Assembly: GCA_947166355.1 (NCBI GenBank)
Contig: CAMVDX010000005.1
Location: forward strand, 1 to 64,000
Direction of reading: 5' to 3'
Source of the DNA: an uncultured Treponema sp.
GTDB taxonomy: Bacteria > Spirochaetota > Spirochaetia > Treponematales > Treponemataceae
DNA: 64,000 nucleotides
Shown: piece after piece, positions 43,125 through 50,705 of the stretch
How the letters are laid out: the number at the start of each line of letters is the position of its first letter
Numbering within the stretch: position 1 is the stretch's first letter
Position numbers and translations under genes: made by a program
Notes under the pieces: model-generated
What the model was told of the DNA's origin: nothing
What the model saw: only the letters and a program-made list of their open reading frames with translations
The model's database searches: none

Positions 43125-43154
43125 ATTCCCCGGCTTGACCGGGGAATCTTTTTT
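43125..43154 (+). terminator. Rho-independent terminator of the STAS gene
   Basis: ATTCCCCGG (43125-43133), loop CTTGA, CCGGGGAAT (43139-43147), then CTTTTTTT. It is also a family D repeat: the trailing TTTTTTTAACGTTG matches the end of the element at 12893-12967. Confidence 0.75.
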
Positions 43155-43180
43155 TAACGTTGTATGTTTAAAACAAAAAA

Positions 43181-43210
43181 CCGATGTTCTTTCGAGCATC
43201 GGTTTTTTTT
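43181..43210. terminator. Strong bidirectional terminator at the 3' end of flaB
   Basis: CCGATGTTC (43181-43189), loop TTTC, GAGCATCGG (43194-43202), then T8. A run of A's before it gives a T-tract in the other direction. It serves the flaB transcript (minus) and backs up the STAS terminator. Confidence 0.8.
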
Positions 43211-43214
43211 ATTC

Positions 43215-43255
43215 GGTGGTTGAGTGTCCGCGGAGCGGACGTGTCGAAACCACCG
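43215..43255. repeat. Family C repeat, intergenic reference copy
   Basis: GGTGGTTGAGTG, GTCCGC-gga-GCGGAC hairpin, GTGTCGAAACCACCG. The outer arms CGGTGGTTTCGACAC... are complementary. This is the cleanest copy for comparing with the in-gene copies at 2149-2190, 16962-16986 and 40341-40430. Confidence 0.8.
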
Positions 43256-43264
43256 TGGAGTCTA

Positions 43265-43318
43265 CTAGCGGAGCAAGCTGAGTACGTTCTGGCTAGACTG
43301 ATTAGCCTGTGCCAGCAT
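43265..43318 (-). pseudogene. Duplicated flagellin 3' end (17 codons plus stop)
   Basis: The minus strand reads [17 protein letters not shown] and a stop codon, identical in protein to the last 17 residues of FlaB (43412-43465), with several silent differences. Upstream of it lie hairpins (GCAACTC-gaa-GAGTTGC and CAGTTTGC-gaa-GCAAACTG) instead of more flagellin sequence. The three bases after both stops are also alike. It is a remnant of a tandem flagellin copy or of a 3'-end duplication. Confidence 0.8.
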
Positions 43319-43411
43319 TGGACGCAACTCTTCGAGTTGCTTACTCAGTTTGCTTCGCAAACTGACTTCGCAATTGCTGGCAAATCAGCTTAGCTCTATG
43401 CAACCATCTTA

Positions 43412-44272
43412 CTAGCGCAAGAGTGAAAGTACGTTCTGGCTACTCTGGTTGGCTTGTGCCAGCATTGCTGTTCCAGCCTGAGAAAGAACGTTAGAAGTTG
43501 TGAACTTAACCATTTCCTGAGCCATGTCTGTATCACGGATGCGTGATTCAGAAGCCTGGAGGTTTTCTGCACCAATGTTAAGTCCTGAAACTGTCTTTTC
43601 AAGGCGGTTCTGGTAAGCACCGAGGTCAGCGCGCTGCTTGTTAATCTTCATCAAAGCTTCATCCAAAGTACCGATTGCGCGGTTAGCTTCATCTGGAGTC
43701 TCGAGAGACATAATTGATTCATCACCAACGTTGCGAAGTCCGAGAGCCATAGCAGACATTGTTCCAATGTATACCTGAGTTCTCTGATCCATGTTAGCAC
43801 CAATATGGAACCACATAGAACCTGTAACAACGTTTTCACCTGTAGGACGAGCAAAGCGGCCTGTAAGCATGTTCATACCGTTGAACTGAGCTGTAGATGC
43901 AATGCGGTCTACTTCTGCGATCAAAGAAGAAACTTCAACCTGAATCTGCATACGGTCTTCAGAAGAGTAGATACCGTTTGAAGACTGAACAGCAAGTTCG
44001 CGGATACGCTGAACGATGTCTGTTGTTTCCTGGAGGTATCCTTCAGTTGTCTGAATGAAAGAAATACCGTTCTGGGCGTTTGTAGAAGCCTGGTTCAAAC
44101 CGCGAATCTGTGCACGCATTTTTTCAGAAACTGCGAGTCCAGAAGCGTCGTCACCGGCACGGTTGATTCTCATACCAGAAGAAAGTTTTTCCATGCTCTT
44201 CTGCTGGTTAAGATCCTGAATTCCCTGGGAACGCTGAGCGAACATAGCGCTCATATTGTGATTAATAACCAT
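43412..44272 (-). CDS. flaB: Periplasmic flagellin, FlaB core protein
   Basis: Core filament protein of the spirochaete endoflagellum. It has 286 residues, the standard FlaB length. The N-terminus [47 protein letters not shown] (in pieces) and the C-terminus [26 protein letters not shown] form the paired D0 helices. The D1 segment includes [14 protein letters not shown] and the spirochaete [16 protein letters not shown] loop. AAGGAG lies six bases before the ATG at 44272. A sigma-28-like promoter lies about 100 bases upstream. Export is by the flagellar type III apparatus, so no signal peptide is expected. Confidence 0.97.
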   Translation of the reverse strand: MVINHNMSAMFAQRSQGIQDLNQQKSMEKLSSGMRINRAGDDASGLAVSEKMRAQIRGLNQASTNAQNGISFIQTTEGYLQETTDIVQRIRELAVQSSNGIYSSEDRMQIQVEVSSLIAEVDRIASTAQFNGMNMLTGRFARPTGENVVTGSMWFHIGANMDQRTQVYIGTMSAMALGLRNVGDESIMSLETPDEANRAIGTLDEALMKINKQRADLGAYQNRLEKTVSGLNIGAENLQASESRIRDTDMAQEMVKFTTSNVLSQAGTAMLAQANQSSQNVLSLLR

Positions 44273-44284
44273 AATAATCTCCTT

Positions 44285-44345
44285 ATAGTTTAGGTTATAA
44301 GATAAAACACATGGTGGGTTTCAAACCACAACGTGGTTTATCTCA
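44285..44345 (-). promoter_or_regulatory. flaB 5' leader with competing hairpins
   Basis: In the leader, AAACCAC-gtt-GTGGTTT (44321-44337) can form one hairpin. GGTGG near 44311 and CCACC at 44354-44358 allow other pairings, as does GTGGGTTT with AAACCAC. The alternatives share bases, so only one can form at a time. Confidence 0.4.
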
Positions 44346-44371
44346 CGGGTTTCCACCACCCTTATACTTGA

Positions 44372-44398
44372 TTGTCGGGTAAGGCAAAAAAAAGTTTA
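44372..44398 (-). promoter_or_regulatory. Sigma-28 (FliA)-like promoter of flaB
   Basis: Minus strand: TAAACTTT (44391-44398), an 11-base spacer and CCCGACAA (44372-44379). The consensus is TAAAGTTT-N11-GCCGATAA, matched at 13 of 16 positions with the exact spacer. Confidence 0.65.
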
Positions 44399-44428
44399 GA
44401 AAAAAATTAAAAAAATTTTTGATTTTTT

Positions 44429-44490
44429 TTCGGGCGTTCCCCGCCGTCGTCACTTCGTGCCGCCCGCGGGTCGGCGCTTCCACCCTTAAT
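44429..44490 (-). repeat. GC-rich dispersed repeat (family E), diverged reverse copy
   Basis: CGGGCGTTCCCCGCC...GTGCCGCCCGCGGGTCGGC...ACCC resembles the reverse complement of 1284-1403. It is shorter and less complete than the plus-strand copies. Confidence 0.45.
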
Positions 44491-44504
44491 AGGAGTTCCG
44501 TTAA

Positions 44505-44532
44505 AACCGACAGTCCATCGGGACTGTCGGTT
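44505..44532. repeat. Perfect 12-base-pair hairpin
   Basis: AACCGACAGTCC (44505-44516), loop ATCG, GGACTGTCGGTT (44521-44532). No T-tract follows on the plus strand; on the minus strand TTTTAACGG follows. It lies between the flaB promoter region and the next plus-strand gene. Confidence 0.6.
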
Positions 44533-44610
44533 AGGAACATCCGAAAAATGGGGGTGTGAGATTTATCGAGCCTCTGCTACGCTCGGTGCTTCGCACGGCC
44601 TGCGGCCCCC

Positions 44611-44639
44611 TTCAGTGCCTAACGCAGTTGTGATATAAT
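44611..44639 (+). promoter_or_regulatory. Leaderless promoter of the Cys-rich membrane protein
   Basis: TTCAGT (44611-44616), a 17-base spacer and TATAAT (44634-44639), with TGA before the hexamer (extended -10). The ATG at 44646 is six bases away; no ribosome site. Confidence 0.7.
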
Positions 44640-44645
44640 TTATCT

Positions 44646-45038
44646 ATGGACTACTTATTAATTGGTGGCGCGGTTTGTGTAATAATCGCACTCATTGCCT
44701 GGTACATCAGATATAATAGTAAAAATCAAAAAAAAGCACCTCAAAAGCACCTGCAGCCGGTAAAGTGCCCTCTTTGCAGTTCAAGCCTTTTTGTTGGTGA
44801 AAACATAATCTCAAAAGTTTACCGGCCTATGAACGTACCAGACCAGCTTATGATAGTTATGGGATGTCCACACTGCTACCCGCGTTGTGAACCCGGCCTA
44901 AAACGCATTTGTCCGGTGTGCCATAAAGAAGTCGCTCCAGACCAGAGTCTCACAGCACGGCTCTTCAATAAATCCCTTGGAAAAAAACACGTCCACGTAG
45001 TAGGCTGCTCAAATTGCCATAAACCACGTGCAGAGTAG
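44646..45038 (+). CDS. Small membrane protein with zinc-ribbon-like cysteine pairs
   Basis: 130 residues. One membrane helix lies at residues 4-22 (LLIGGAVCVIIALIAWYI), then a basic linker, then paired cysteines: CPLC near 41, CPHC with a further Cys near 75-82, CPVC near 92 and CSNC near 120. The spacing suggests two zinc ribbons in the cytoplasm. I do not recognise a named family. It stands alone between flaB and the chemoreceptor gene. A leaderless start explains the missing ribosome site. Confidence 0.72.
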   Translation: MDYLLIGGAVCVIIALIAWYIRYNSKNQKKAPQKHLQPVKCPLCSSSLFVGENIISKVYRPMNVPDQLMIVMGCPHCYPRCEPGLKRICPVCHKEVAPDQSLTARLFNKSLGKKHVHVVGCSNCHKPRAE

Positions 45039-45040
45039 TA

Positions 45041-45221
45041 GATTGCCGCGTCGCCCTCGCGGGTCCTCGCAATGACGGAATTCGTTACGAGGAACGCAAT
45101 AACGCATGCCGTGCATACCTTGCAATGACGTAAGTTGCACTCGCAGCCCTCGTTATTACGCCGCACTCCCCGTCATTACACTCGCACCCCCACGTCATTG
45201 CGAGCGCAGCGAAGCAATCTA
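45041..45221. repeat. Family A repeat cluster
   Basis: GATTGCCGCGTCGCCCTCGC..CCTCGCAATGACG at the left and ACGTCATTGCGAGCGCAGCG..AAGCAATC at the right, with degraded copies between (CCTTGCAATGACG, CGTTACGAGGAACGC, CTCGTTATTACGCC). The graded decay shows old and new copies side by side. Confidence 0.8.
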
Positions 45222-45258
45222 AAATCAGTGCAGACTTCCATGTAAACTAACGAAAAAT

Positions 45259-45286
45259 TTGACTTATGCCGATAATGAATTATACT
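45259..45286 (+). promoter_or_regulatory. Promoter region of the chemoreceptor gene
   Basis: Sigma-70 type: TTGACT (45259-45264), 16 bases, TATACT (45281-45286). Overlapping it, GCCGATAA at 45268-45275 is a perfect sigma-28 -10 element, but no TAAA lies at the right distance upstream, so sigma-70 is preferred. Confidence 0.55.
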
Positions 45287-45322
45287 TAGAATAATATAAA
45301 AAAATTATAAGTGAGGCGGTCT

Positions 45323-47386
45323 ATGTCAGATGAAATCGGCCAGAATAATGAGAAAACTCAAAAAAACAAAAAACAGCACAAGGAATCTCTTCTTGCTAAG
45401 TATGGTGTAATAGCCTTCCTGGAGATTCTTGTAATAGTTTCTGTTTTCCTTGTTTATCTTTCGCGAAACATTAAGGCTCCTATAAAGAGTATTTATGATG
45501 AATCTATAGAAAATTTTTTGGATTCATCAGTAGATAACGTAAAGGCCTGGTTTGAAAATCAGGTTACTGTAATGAATGTGTTCCAGCGTGCAATTGTAGA
45601 CCCTATTGATAGCCCTGAACGCATTAAAGACCGTGTAAAGACTGTTCCAAAACCAGATGGTTTTGAATATTGTATGGTTTTCTGGGATACAAACCATGAT
45701 GCAAAGGATGGAGGCCCTGAAACCTTTAATACAAAAGGAGGCTCTTCTGTTGCCGGAATTTTGCAAAAGGAATATTACATAAATCATAAGAACAGTAATG
45801 TTGCTGTCTGGCTTGAATCTCCTCGTGTTGCTGCTGCGGGTGGCTTTACAATGCCTCTTTTTGTTAAATCAGACTTTACAGATGCAAAAACAGGCGAAAA
45901 GATTTCTGGTGGTTGTGTAGGCTTCCTTGAGCTTGAGCCAATCACACATCTTGGTAAATCCTTCTATAAAACAGGTCGTATTTCTATTTATGATGATAAT
46001 AATGAGATTCGTGCCGGAGACGATATTCTTGGAGAAGAATCTCTTGATCATCTTGAAGTATATACAAAGACCTTTAATCTTAATAACAAGGTTTGGACAG
46101 TTGTTGCTTCTGTAGAAAAGAAAGAAATACATAAGATTTCAAATCAGCTGCAGACTATTTCATTAATCGGTGGTTTTGTAATTGCCATCATTCTTATGAT
46201 TCTTGAGCTTATTATTATCAAGATTATTATTGGTAAGTTTAACTCAATTAAAAAGAATATTGATGACCTTAATACCGGTGATAAGGATCTTACAAAGCGT
46301 CTTACAATTTATCATAACAATGAGATTTCTGAGGTTAAAAAGTCTGTAAACATATTTGTAAATACTGTTCACGAAACTGTGAGTGAAATTGGTACTGCAA
46401 ACTATAATCTTAAATCGACCTTTGAAAATGTAAAAAAACAGCTTGATGAAACCAAAAAGCAGATGGACGATATTTCAAAAGAAATCACCACTGCTACAGA
46501 AACTCTCAAAGCAGAGGATAAGAGTGTTAATGATACAAGTGAACTTGTTTCACAGATTTCTTCAAATATTACAACTCTTAACCAGATGATTGATTCTCAG
46601 GTGGATTCTATTACACAGGCTAGTGCCGGTATTGAAGAAATGATTGGTAATATTCAATCTATTACAGGCTCTGTTGATAAGATGGCTGGTGAATTTACCG
46701 AGCTTAATGCTGCAACTGTAGAAGGAATTGAAAAGAACCGTATTGTAAATGAGCTTTTGAATTCTGTACTTGCTCAGAGTAAGACCTTGCAGGATACCAA
46801 CATGGTTATTGCAAGTATTTCTTCTCAGACAAACCTTCTTTCTATGAATGCCATGATTGAGTCTGCACATGCGGGCGAAGCTGGTAAGGGATTCGCAGTT
46901 GTTGCTGAAGAAATCAGAAAGCTTGCAGATACATCTGCTACTCAGTCTAAGAGTATTGGTGAAAACCTTAAGTTGATTGCAGAAAATATCCGCAAAGTAG
47001 TAGAAAGTGCAGATTTGAGTAAGGCTTCGTTCGAGGTTGTTTCTGAAAAGACAAATAATACTTCTGAACTTGTATACTCTATTAAGAAGGCAACAGAGGA
47101 ACAGAGTCAGGCTTCTAAACACCTGCTCGAAACTCTTTCAACAATGAACAATATTTCTGTAAGTGTACAGCGTTCTAGTAAAAAGATTGGTGACCGTGCA
47201 AATACTGTTCTTGATGCAATTAAGGGACTTAAAGAGTCTTCTCAGAACATGGCTCAGAACTTCAACCAGATTGTTTCTACAACAGAAGTTACACAGCAGA
47301 CAACAAAGAACCTGCATAATCTTACAGAAGATATGAACAATGCTGTAAACGATATTTCTGAACGAATTGACGAGTTCAAGGTTTAA
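45323..47386 (+). CDS. Methyl-accepting chemotaxis protein
   Basis: Transmembrane chemoreceptor that controls CheA and so flagellar reversal. It has 687 residues from the ATG at 45323, with GAGG six bases upstream. A GTG four codons earlier is part of that ribosome site. Helix TM1 is about residues 26-46; a periplasmic sensor (about 47-275) of Cache-like size follows; TM2 is about 277-303, then HAMP. The signalling tip [36 protein letters not shown] (in pieces, about 500-535) is typical. The C-terminus ERIDEFKV lacks a CheR-tethering pentapeptide. The ligand cannot be read from the sequence. Confidence 0.94.
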   Translation: MSDEIGQNNEKTQKNKKQHKESLLAKYGVIAFLEILVIVSVFLVYLSRNIKAPIKSIYDESIENFLDSSVDNVKAWFENQVTVMNVFQRAIVDPIDSPERIKDRVKTVPKPDGFEYCMVFWDTNHDAKDGGPETFNTKGGSSVAGILQKEYYINHKNSNVAVWLESPRVAAAGGFTMPLFVKSDFTDAKTGEKISGGCVGFLELEPITHLGKSFYKTGRISIYDDNNEIRAGDDILGEESLDHLEVYTKTFNLNNKVWTVVASVEKKEIHKISNQLQTISLIGGFVIAIILMILELIIIKIIIGKFNSIKKNIDDLNTGDKDLTKRLTIYHNNEISEVKKSVNIFVNTVHETVSEIGTANYNLKSTFENVKKQLDETKKQMDDISKEITTATETLKAEDKSVNDTSELVSQISSNITTLNQMIDSQVDSITQASAGIEEMIGNIQSITGSVDKMAGEFTELNAATVEGIEKNRIVNELLNSVLAQSKTLQDTNMVIASISSQTNLLSMNAMIESAHAGEAGKGFAVVAEEIRKLADTSATQSKSIGENLKLIAENIRKVVESADLSKASFEVVSEKTNNTSELVYSIKKATEEQSQASKHLLETLSTMNNISVSVQRSSKKIGDRANTVLDAIKGLKESSQNMAQNFNQIVSTTEVTQQTTKNLHNLTEDMNNAVNDISERIDEFKV

Positions 47387-47431
47387 GTTACGTAGAGAAT
47401 ATTTATAAAATTAATATATATATGAACTCCG

Positions 47432-47602
47432 AAAAAATGATGAGCGGAGCGGGATGGGGATACGGACTGCCTCTTGAGTTTTTTGACGCTTAGCCATAAA
47501 AAGAATCCGAGGACTTTCGGAACGAAAGCCGCAGGATTCTTACACAAAAAAAGGAAAGCGAGCATGTTCGTATCCCATTCCCGCGGGAGCTCATCATTTT
47601 TT
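47432..47602. mobile_element. 171-base palindromic element before purD (MITE-like)
   Basis: Perfect outer arms AAAAAATGATGAGC (47432-47445) and GCTCATCATTTTTT (47589-47602). Next inner arms CGGGATGGGGATACG and CGTATCCCATTCCCG differ at two places. The centre has AGAATCC...GGATTCT and CTTTCG-gaa-CGAAAG. It lies between the chemoreceptor stop and the purD -10 box. No clear target-site duplication was found, so a compound terminator is the alternative. Confidence 0.5.
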
Positions 47603-47606
47603 TATA

Positions 47607-47635
47607 TGTACATTTCTCAATTTTTTTATTAAAAT
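47607..47635 (+). promoter_or_regulatory. Candidate leaderless promoter of purD
   Basis: TGTACA (47607-47612), a 17-base spacer and TAAAAT (47630-47635); the ATG at 47642 is six bases on. No Shine-Dalgarno sequence. The -35 box begins five bases after the palindromic element. Confidence 0.5.
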
Positions 47636-47641
47636 CATTTT

Positions 47642-48982
47642 ATGAATATTATCGTAGTTGGCAGTGGTGGTCGTGAGCACACTATCTGCTGGAAAATTGC
47701 TCAGAGTCCTGTTGTTGATAAAGTAGTTGTCGTTCCTGGAAACGGTGGTACTGCTTATGAAGCTAAATGTGTAAATATTAATCCTAAAGATTGTGACTAT
47801 ATCAAAGAGGGTGAAAATCCTTACGTTGCTATTGCAAAGCACGAAAACTGCCGAATGTGTGTAATTGGACCGGAAGATCCTCTTGTGGCTGGTCTTGCAG
47901 ATGAATTCTGGAAGGCTGACATTCCTGTTGTAGGTCCAAAGAAGGCCGGCGCTCAGCTCGAAGGAAGTAAAGATCTTTCTAAAAAATTCATGAAGGAATA
48001 CGGGGTTGCCTGTGCTTTCAGCGAAACCTTTACAAATAAAGATGAGGCTTGTGAATATATTAAAAAGCACGGTGCTCCAATTGTAGTTAAGGCCGACGGT
48101 CTTGCTGCCGGTAAAGGAGTAGTTGTTGCGGCTACTGTAGATGAAGCTCTTGCTGCTGTGGAAGACATGATGGCAAACGGCAAGGTCGGTGATGCAGGTA
48201 AGAAGCTTGTAATTGAAGAGTATCTTGAAGGCGTTGAGATTTCTGTTCTTGCTGCAGTTTCTGTAACTCCAGAATATGCTGTAAACGATGTTGCAACTAT
48301 TGTTCCTTTTCTGCCTGCCCGCGATCATAAACGATTGATGGATGGTGCCAAGGGCCCTAACACTGGTGGAATGGGTGCTGTTTGTCCGCTGGAAGATGTA
48401 ACTGATAAAACAATGAAGCAGTTTGAAAAAGATATCCTTCAGCCTACCTTAAATGGTCTTATCAAAGAAAAATTTGATTATCGCGGATTTATCTTCTTTG
48501 GTGTAATGCTTACAAATAAGGGACCAAAGCTTCTTGAATATAATGTTCGTCTTGGAGATCCAGAAACTCAGGCTGTTCTTCCTTTGATGGATTTTGATTT
48601 TACTTCTATGTGTACTGCAATTCTAAATGGTACACTCAATAATTTTGAAATGAAGTGGAAGCCTGGCTATCAGGTTGCGCCGGTTGTAGTAAGTGGCGGA
48701 TATCCTGGAGCATACGAAAAGGGCAAGGAAATTACAATTAACAAACCGCTTTTAAATGCAAGTACAGCAAAGATTTTTGTTGCGGGAGCCGTTGCCGGTC
48801 GCCGTCACGATAATGATCTTCTTACAAGCGGCGGCCGTGTTCTTGCCTGCAGCGCTTATGGTTCATCCTTTAAGGAAGCCTGGGCTCTTGCTTATCAGGG
48901 ACTTTCTGCAATCAAGTTTGAGGGCGCCTTCTTCCGTAAAGATATAGGTTTGCCTGGAGCGGCCGAAAGCGGTAAGCTGTAA
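47642..48982 (+). CDS. purD: Phosphoribosylamine-glycine ligase (GAR synthetase)
   Basis: Joins glycine to phosphoribosylamine using ATP, the second step of purine synthesis. It has 446 residues, slightly above the usual 420-430. The N-terminus MNIIVVGSGGREHTICWKIA is the standard PurD opening. The ATP-grasp section contains KADGLAAGKGVVVA near 152, and the signature LEYNVRLGDPETQAVLP lies near residue 300. No other purine gene is adjacent. Confidence 0.96.
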   Translation: MNIIVVGSGGREHTICWKIAQSPVVDKVVVVPGNGGTAYEAKCVNINPKDCDYIKEGENPYVAIAKHENCRMCVIGPEDPLVAGLADEFWKADIPVVGPKKAGAQLEGSKDLSKKFMKEYGVACAFSETFTNKDEACEYIKKHGAPIVVKADGLAAGKGVVVAATVDEALAAVEDMMANGKVGDAGKKLVIEEYLEGVEISVLAAVSVTPEYAVNDVATIVPFLPARDHKRLMDGAKGPNTGGMGAVCPLEDVTDKTMKQFEKDILQPTLNGLIKEKFDYRGFIFFGVMLTNKGPKLLEYNVRLGDPETQAVLPLMDFDFTSMCTAILNGTLNNFEMKWKPGYQVAPVVVSGGYPGAYEKGKEITINKPLLNASTAKIFVAGAVAGRRHDNDLLTSGGRVLACSAYGSSFKEAWALAYQGLSAIKFEGAFFRKDIGLPGAAESGKL

Positions 48983-48987
48983 AATAG

Positions 48988-49048
48988 ATGCTGAAACAAG
49001 TTCAGCATGACATGTCACCCCGAACTTGTTTCGGGGTCTATTTTTTTT
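48988..49048. terminator. Two hairpins forming the purD / GH5 terminator (family B repeat)
   Basis: ATGCTGAA-acaag-TTCAGCAT (48988-49008) and CCCCGAA-cttgt-TTCGGGG (49018-49036), then TCTA and T8. Both hairpins use the family B ACAAGTT/AACTTGT loop. It lies between the convergent purD and GH5 genes. Confidence 0.75.
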
Positions 49049-50090
49049 AAAGATACTTCAAAAGATTTGGCCGTATTCCATCAAGACGGCTATCACTAAG
49101 TCCAAAGTCCATCTGACGATAAGACCAGGCTGCACGACCGATTCCGTGGTTGTTAAAAACTGTAGAAATCAGCTTGTACCATTCGAGCGTATCTTCTGGT
49201 GTGGCTTTGTCTATTACGCCATATTCACCGCAGTAAAGTAAAACGTTGTGGTCTTCTGCAGTTTTTACTGCTTCTGCAAAAATTGTTTCAAAATAATTTA
49301 CATCTACAGTTGCATCAGGAGCAAAGGCGCCAAAAGCTGTTCCAATCTGGCCGACTTTTGCTGAAGTCATTTTTGTATAATCTTCATATTTTGATTTTAG
49401 AGGGAATCTGAAATCAGAGTTCATATTCGGACCAACCCAGGGTGCTCCCTGATGTGTAAAAAGTAGCGGCTCGTAGCAGTGGAAGTTGTAAACAATGTTT
49501 TCATCGTAAGGAGGATCGAGGTCTTTTACAGAAGCAAGAGAGTTATTCCAGTAACTTCCAACCAGAATTTTTGTTGCAGGAGCAATAGCGCGAATACGTT
49601 GAATACAGGTCTTTGCGATTGCGTTCCATTTTTTGCAGTAAGCCTGATCAGTTACTTCGTTTAAAAGCTCAAAACAGATTTCATTTTTTGTGCCTGCAAA
49701 AATATCTTTAAAGTTTTCAGCAAGAGATTCCCAGAGTTTATAGAAACGTTCCTGGAGTTTTTCGTCATCAAAAAATCCTGCTTCTTTGTAGCCGACATCA
49801 AAAGAATAACCACAGGTTTTATGAAGATCCAGAATCATGTTAAGATTATTTGATGCACACCATTTTACTGCCTGTCTGATTCTTTCATAACCTTTTTCAA
49901 TTTTCTGACCATCAGCAGTTTCAACAAGTTCATAATCAATTGGAAGACGGATATGATCTAGTCCCCAGCTCTTAATTGTGGCAAAATCTTCTTCCTTGAT
50001 GAATGTGTCGTAGCGTTCTTCTGTATGATTACACTGCGAAAACCAGCCACCGAGATTTATTCCGTGCATAAAGCCTTTGAATTCTTTCAT
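49047..50090 (-). CDS. Glycoside hydrolase family 5 (cellulase-type endo-glucanase)
   Basis: 347 residues of a single GH5 TIM barrel. HGINLGGWFSQ opens it, HIRLPIDYEL follows on strand 2, the acid/base Glu145 is in FELLNEV, and the nucleophile Glu289 is in YCGEYGV. GGAG lies five bases before the ATG at 50090. There is no signal peptide and no carbohydrate-binding module, so it probably acts inside the cell on imported beta-glucan or xyloglucan fragments, like the GH3 enzyme at 3.5 kb. The family call is strong; the exact substrate is not readable. Confidence 0.9.
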   Translation of the reverse strand: MKEFKGFMHGINLGGWFSQCNHTEERYDTFIKEEDFATIKSWGLDHIRLPIDYELVETADGQKIEKGYERIRQAVKWCASNNLNMILDLHKTCGYSFDVGYKEAGFFDDEKLQERFYKLWESLAENFKDIFAGTKNEICFELLNEVTDQAYCKKWNAIAKTCIQRIRAIAPATKILVGSYWNNSLASVKDLDPPYDENIVYNFHCYEPLLFTHQGAPWVGPNMNSDFRFPLKSKYEDYTKMTSAKVGQIGTAFGAFAPDATVDVNYFETIFAEAVKTAEDHNVLLYCGEYGVIDKATPEDTLEWYKLISTVFNNHGIGRAAWSYRQMDFGLSDSRLDGIRPNLLKYL

Positions 50091-50176
50091 AAAAACTCCT
50101 TAAGAAGTCTGCATCTGCAAACTTTTGTAAGGATAACTGATAATTGCTGAAAGTAGACTAGGGCAATTTTCTTAAT

Positions 50177-50536
50177 TTATTTATTATGATTTGATAGTTT
50201 TTCGATAAGTTGTTTTTCTAATTCAATTCTAAGGTTTGTATGTAGCCAGTTGATTTTATTTTCTATCTGAGTTGAAAGTCGTGCATAAAGATGATCAAAG
50301 TATACCTGATTCAAATCCTCTCCAAAAAGAGCTGCAGGAGGAATATTTAGTTCTTTAGAAATTCTGGAGATAAGAGAAGCAGATGCAAATTGAGTCCCTG
50401 TTTCGATAATTGAAAGATGTTTTTGTGTGATTTCAAGTCGTTTTGAGAGTTCTGATTGAGTGAGACCTGCTTGCTTTCTATATTTTTGAACGTTTTGACC
50501 AAAAAGGTGGGGAATATCCAGTTCCATTTCTTCCAT
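50177..50536 (-). CDS. XRE-family transcriptional regulator
   Basis: 119 residues. The helix-turn-helix is at about residues 14-68: NVQKYRKQAGLTQSELSKRLEITQKHLSIIETG. The C-terminal 45 residues form a charged helix that may be used for dimerisation. The gene lies between GH5 (minus) and the transglutaminase-like lipoprotein (plus, divergent). The TTGGAA direct repeats next to its own -35 box could be its binding sites, which would make it self-regulating. The target is inference. Confidence 0.85.
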   Translation of the reverse strand: MEEMELDIPHLFGQNVQKYRKQAGLTQSELSKRLEITQKHLSIIETGTQFASASLISRISKELNIPPAALFGEDLNQVYFDHLYARLSTQIENKINWLHTNLRIELEKQLIEKLSNHNK

Positions 50537-50542
50537 AAGAGT

Positions 50543-50580
50543 ATTATCGCATTGACTAGGCCTTCTTGGAACTTTTGGAA
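50543..50580 (-). promoter_or_regulatory. Leaderless promoter and direct repeats of the XRE gene
   Basis: Minus strand: TTCCAA (50566-50571), a 17-base spacer, GATAAT (50543-50548), six bases, ATG. On the plus strand the -35 region reads TTGGAA-ctt-TTGGAA (50566-50580), two exact direct repeats that could be an operator. Confidence 0.45.
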
Positions 50581-50648
50581 AGGTAATAAATATTACTAAA
50601 ATATATGTATTTTAGCGATTTTTTATTTTATGAATTCTATTTTTTATG

Positions 50649-50677
50649 TTACAATATTACCAAAATAGTTATATATT
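50649..50677 (+). promoter_or_regulatory. Promoter of the transglutaminase-like lipoprotein
   Basis: TTACAA (50649-50654), a 17-base spacer and TATATT (50672-50677). GGGGG at 50688-50692 is the likely ribosome site, 13 bases before the ATG at 50706. Confidence 0.5.
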
Positions 50678-50705
50678 CTTTTTGATTGGGGGATTGAAAT
50701 AAAAA

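Noticed and set aside
45268..45275. Sigma-28 promoter for the chemoreceptor gene
   Set aside because: GCCGATAA is a perfect -10, but no TAAA-like -35 lies 11-16 bases upstream, while TTGACT-16-TATACT overlaps it; listed as ambiguous only.
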